Positions 5,241 through 6,308 of a stretch of DNA of 6,308 bases are shown one piece after another. Position 1 is the stretch's first letter, and each line of letters begins with the position of its first letter. Origin of the DNA: Prevotella sp. CAG:1092 (lineage in GTDB: Bacteria > Bacteroidota > Bacteroidia > Bacteroidales > Bacteroidaceae); contig HF994110.1 in the NCBI GenBank assembly GCA_000436915.1, positions 1-6,308 on the forward strand, given 5' to 3'. Below the pieces are notes generated by a model. It worked only from the letters and a program-made list of their open reading frames with translations. It did no database searches and had not been told where the DNA came from. The translations under genes were made by a program, and so were the position numbers.

Positions 5241-6308
5241 ATGGACTACAACATACAAGACATTCTCTCGCAGCTCAACGAGTCGCAACGCAAGGCCGTG
5301 GAATATCTCGACGGTCCGCAACTTGTTATTGCCGGCGCAGGCTCGGGCAAGACTCGTGTGCTTACATATAAGATAGCCTACCTCATAGCTCGTGGCTTGC
5401 AGCCATGGAGCATCCTTGCCCTTACTTTTACCAATAAGGCAGCCAAGGAGATGAAAGAGCGTATCGCCACTATCGTGGGCGACCAGGCAGCCTTGCGACT
5501 AAATATGGGCACCTTCCACTCGGTATTTGCACGCATACTTCGTGCCGAGGCTGAGCATATAGGATATTCTTCGCAGTTTACTATTTATGATGAAGCCGAC
5601 TCGCGTTCGCTACTCAAGAATATCGCTAAGGAATTAAAACTCGACGACAAGCTATATAAGCCAGCTACCGTGCATAAGCATATTTCGTTGGCTAAAAACA
5701 AACTTGTGGCTCCCGAAGCTTATGCTGCCGACAACTATATTGCTGAGCGTGATGCTCGTGCGCAGATACCGCAAACAGCAGCAATATATCGCATATATCA
5801 GCAACGACTCTTGCAGGCTAATGCTATGGACTTTGATGACTTGCTGGTACTCACTTTCCGTCTGTTTTCGGAAAACGAGGCGGTAAGGAGAAAATATGCC
5901 GAGAGGTTTGCCTATGTGCTCGTGGATGAGTATCAAGACACCAACTATGCTCAGCAACGCATACTTACTCTCCTTACTCGCGAAAACCAACGCATCTGCG
6001 TAGTTGGCGACGACTACCAAAGTATCTATGCCTTTCGTGGTGCCAATATCGACAACATCCTCGACTTCCAACATCAATATCCTAATGCTTTGCTCTTCAA
6101 GCTTGAGCGCAACTATCGTTCCACTCAAACTATCGTTGAAGCTGCCAACAGCATCATGCAGAAAAACCGTAGGCAGATACCGAAGCAAGTGTATAGCGAG
6201 AATGAGGAGGGCGACAAGATTTCGGTAATCGAGACCTATTCTGATAAGGAAGAGGCTATCGTGGTTTGCAATACCATTAAGCGATATGTGAATCGTGAGA
6301 ATAGCCAA
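5241..6308 (+). CDS. pcrA: UvrD/PcrA-type ATP-dependent DNA helicase, N-terminal part (cut by window edge)
   Basis: This is a superfamily 1A 3'-5' DNA helicase acting in nucleotide excision repair, mismatch repair or clearing replication and recombination blocks. The ATG at 5241 lies 9 bp after the mtgA stop. The frame stays open for 356 codons to the end of the window, about half of the roughly 700-850 residues usual in the family. Motifs in order are: Q motif LNESQRKAV (12-20); Walker A AGAGSGKT (31-38); Ia LTFTNKAAKEM (61-71); Ib GTFHS (90-94); an AMDFDDLL segment (195-202); Walker B/motif II VDEYQDTN (228-235); motif III VVGDDYQSIYAFRGA (254-268); and motif IV LERNYRS (288-294). Motif III has tyrosine at 259, where GDDAQ or GDDDQ is more common. 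Motifs V and VI and the C-terminal Tudor-like region, which separate PcrA from Rep-like paralogues, lie outside the window. The family is therefore certain but the exact orthology is only likely. Confidence 0.9.
   Translation, partial: MDYNIQDILSQLNESQRKAVEYLDGPQLVIAGAGSGKTRVLTYKIAYLIARGLQPWSILALTFTNKAAKEMKERIATIVGDQAALRLNMGTFHSVFARILRAEAEHIGYSSQFTIYDEADSRSLLKNIAKELKLDDKLYKPATVHKHISLAKNKLVAPEAYAADNYIAERDARAQIPQTAAIYRIYQQRLLQANAMDFDDLLVLTFRLFSENEAVRRKYAERFAYVLVDEYQDTNYAQQRILTLLTRENQRICVVGDDYQSIYAFRGANIDNILDFQHQYPNALLFKLERNYRSTQTIVEAANSIMQKNRRQIPKQVYSENEEGDKISVIETYSDKEEAIVVCNTIKRYVNRENSQ

Noticed and set aside
5652..6308. 218-codon minus-strand open frame (also 4737-5321)
   Set aside because: Both are antisense to well-conserved genes (helicase and mtgA) whose motifs are intact. 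The antisense products show no family resemblance.

Overview
The window looks like ordinary chromosome of a gut or oral Bacteroidales bacterium, most like Prevotella/Segatella or a close relative. Four things suggest this. Start codons lack Shine-Dalgarno sequences and have A/T-rich leaders. Intergenic DNA carries Bacteroidetes-type -7 promoter elements (TAnnTTTG). There is a BspA-type leucine-rich-repeat protein. The prolyl-tRNA synthetase is the short archaeal/eukaryotic-like form used by Bacteroidetes. The genus is an inference from gene character, not from a database match.

Layout from left to right. Bases 1-181 hold no gene, only a short imperfect hairpin. A minus-strand gene (182-1660) encodes a BspA-type protein with 16 consecutive 23-residue repeats, each carrying a CFxxC cysteine pair, and no recognisable signal peptide. 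A strong intrinsic terminator (1876-1923) separates it from proS (1955-3433, minus), a complete prolyl-tRNA synthetase. A 254-bp divergent intergenic region follows. It contains two face-to-face pairs of TAnnTTTG elements, the first a perfect 19-bp palindrome, which suggests a bidirectional promoter for proS and the rightward gene. That gene (3688-4362, plus) encodes a glycine-zipper/OmpA-domain lipoprotein and ends in a textbook terminator (4383-4436). Next come mtgA (about 4509-5231), a monofunctional peptidoglycan glycosyltransferase, and, 9 bp later, a UvrD/PcrA-type DNA helicase gene (5241 onward) that runs off the right edge.

The genes do not form one pathway. proS serves translation. 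The lipoprotein and MtgA both concern the cell envelope: OmpA-type domains bind peptidoglycan, and GT51 enzymes polymerise its glycan strands. The helicase serves DNA repair and replication and probably shares a transcript with mtgA. I see no mobile element, CRISPR array, tRNA or rRNA, and no clear sign of a new multi-gene system. The parts most worth a second look are the palindromic divergent promoter, the cysteine-rich repeat array with its duplicated DNA blocks and missing secretion signal, and the mtgA start region, where the only upstream ATG lies inside the preceding gene's terminator.
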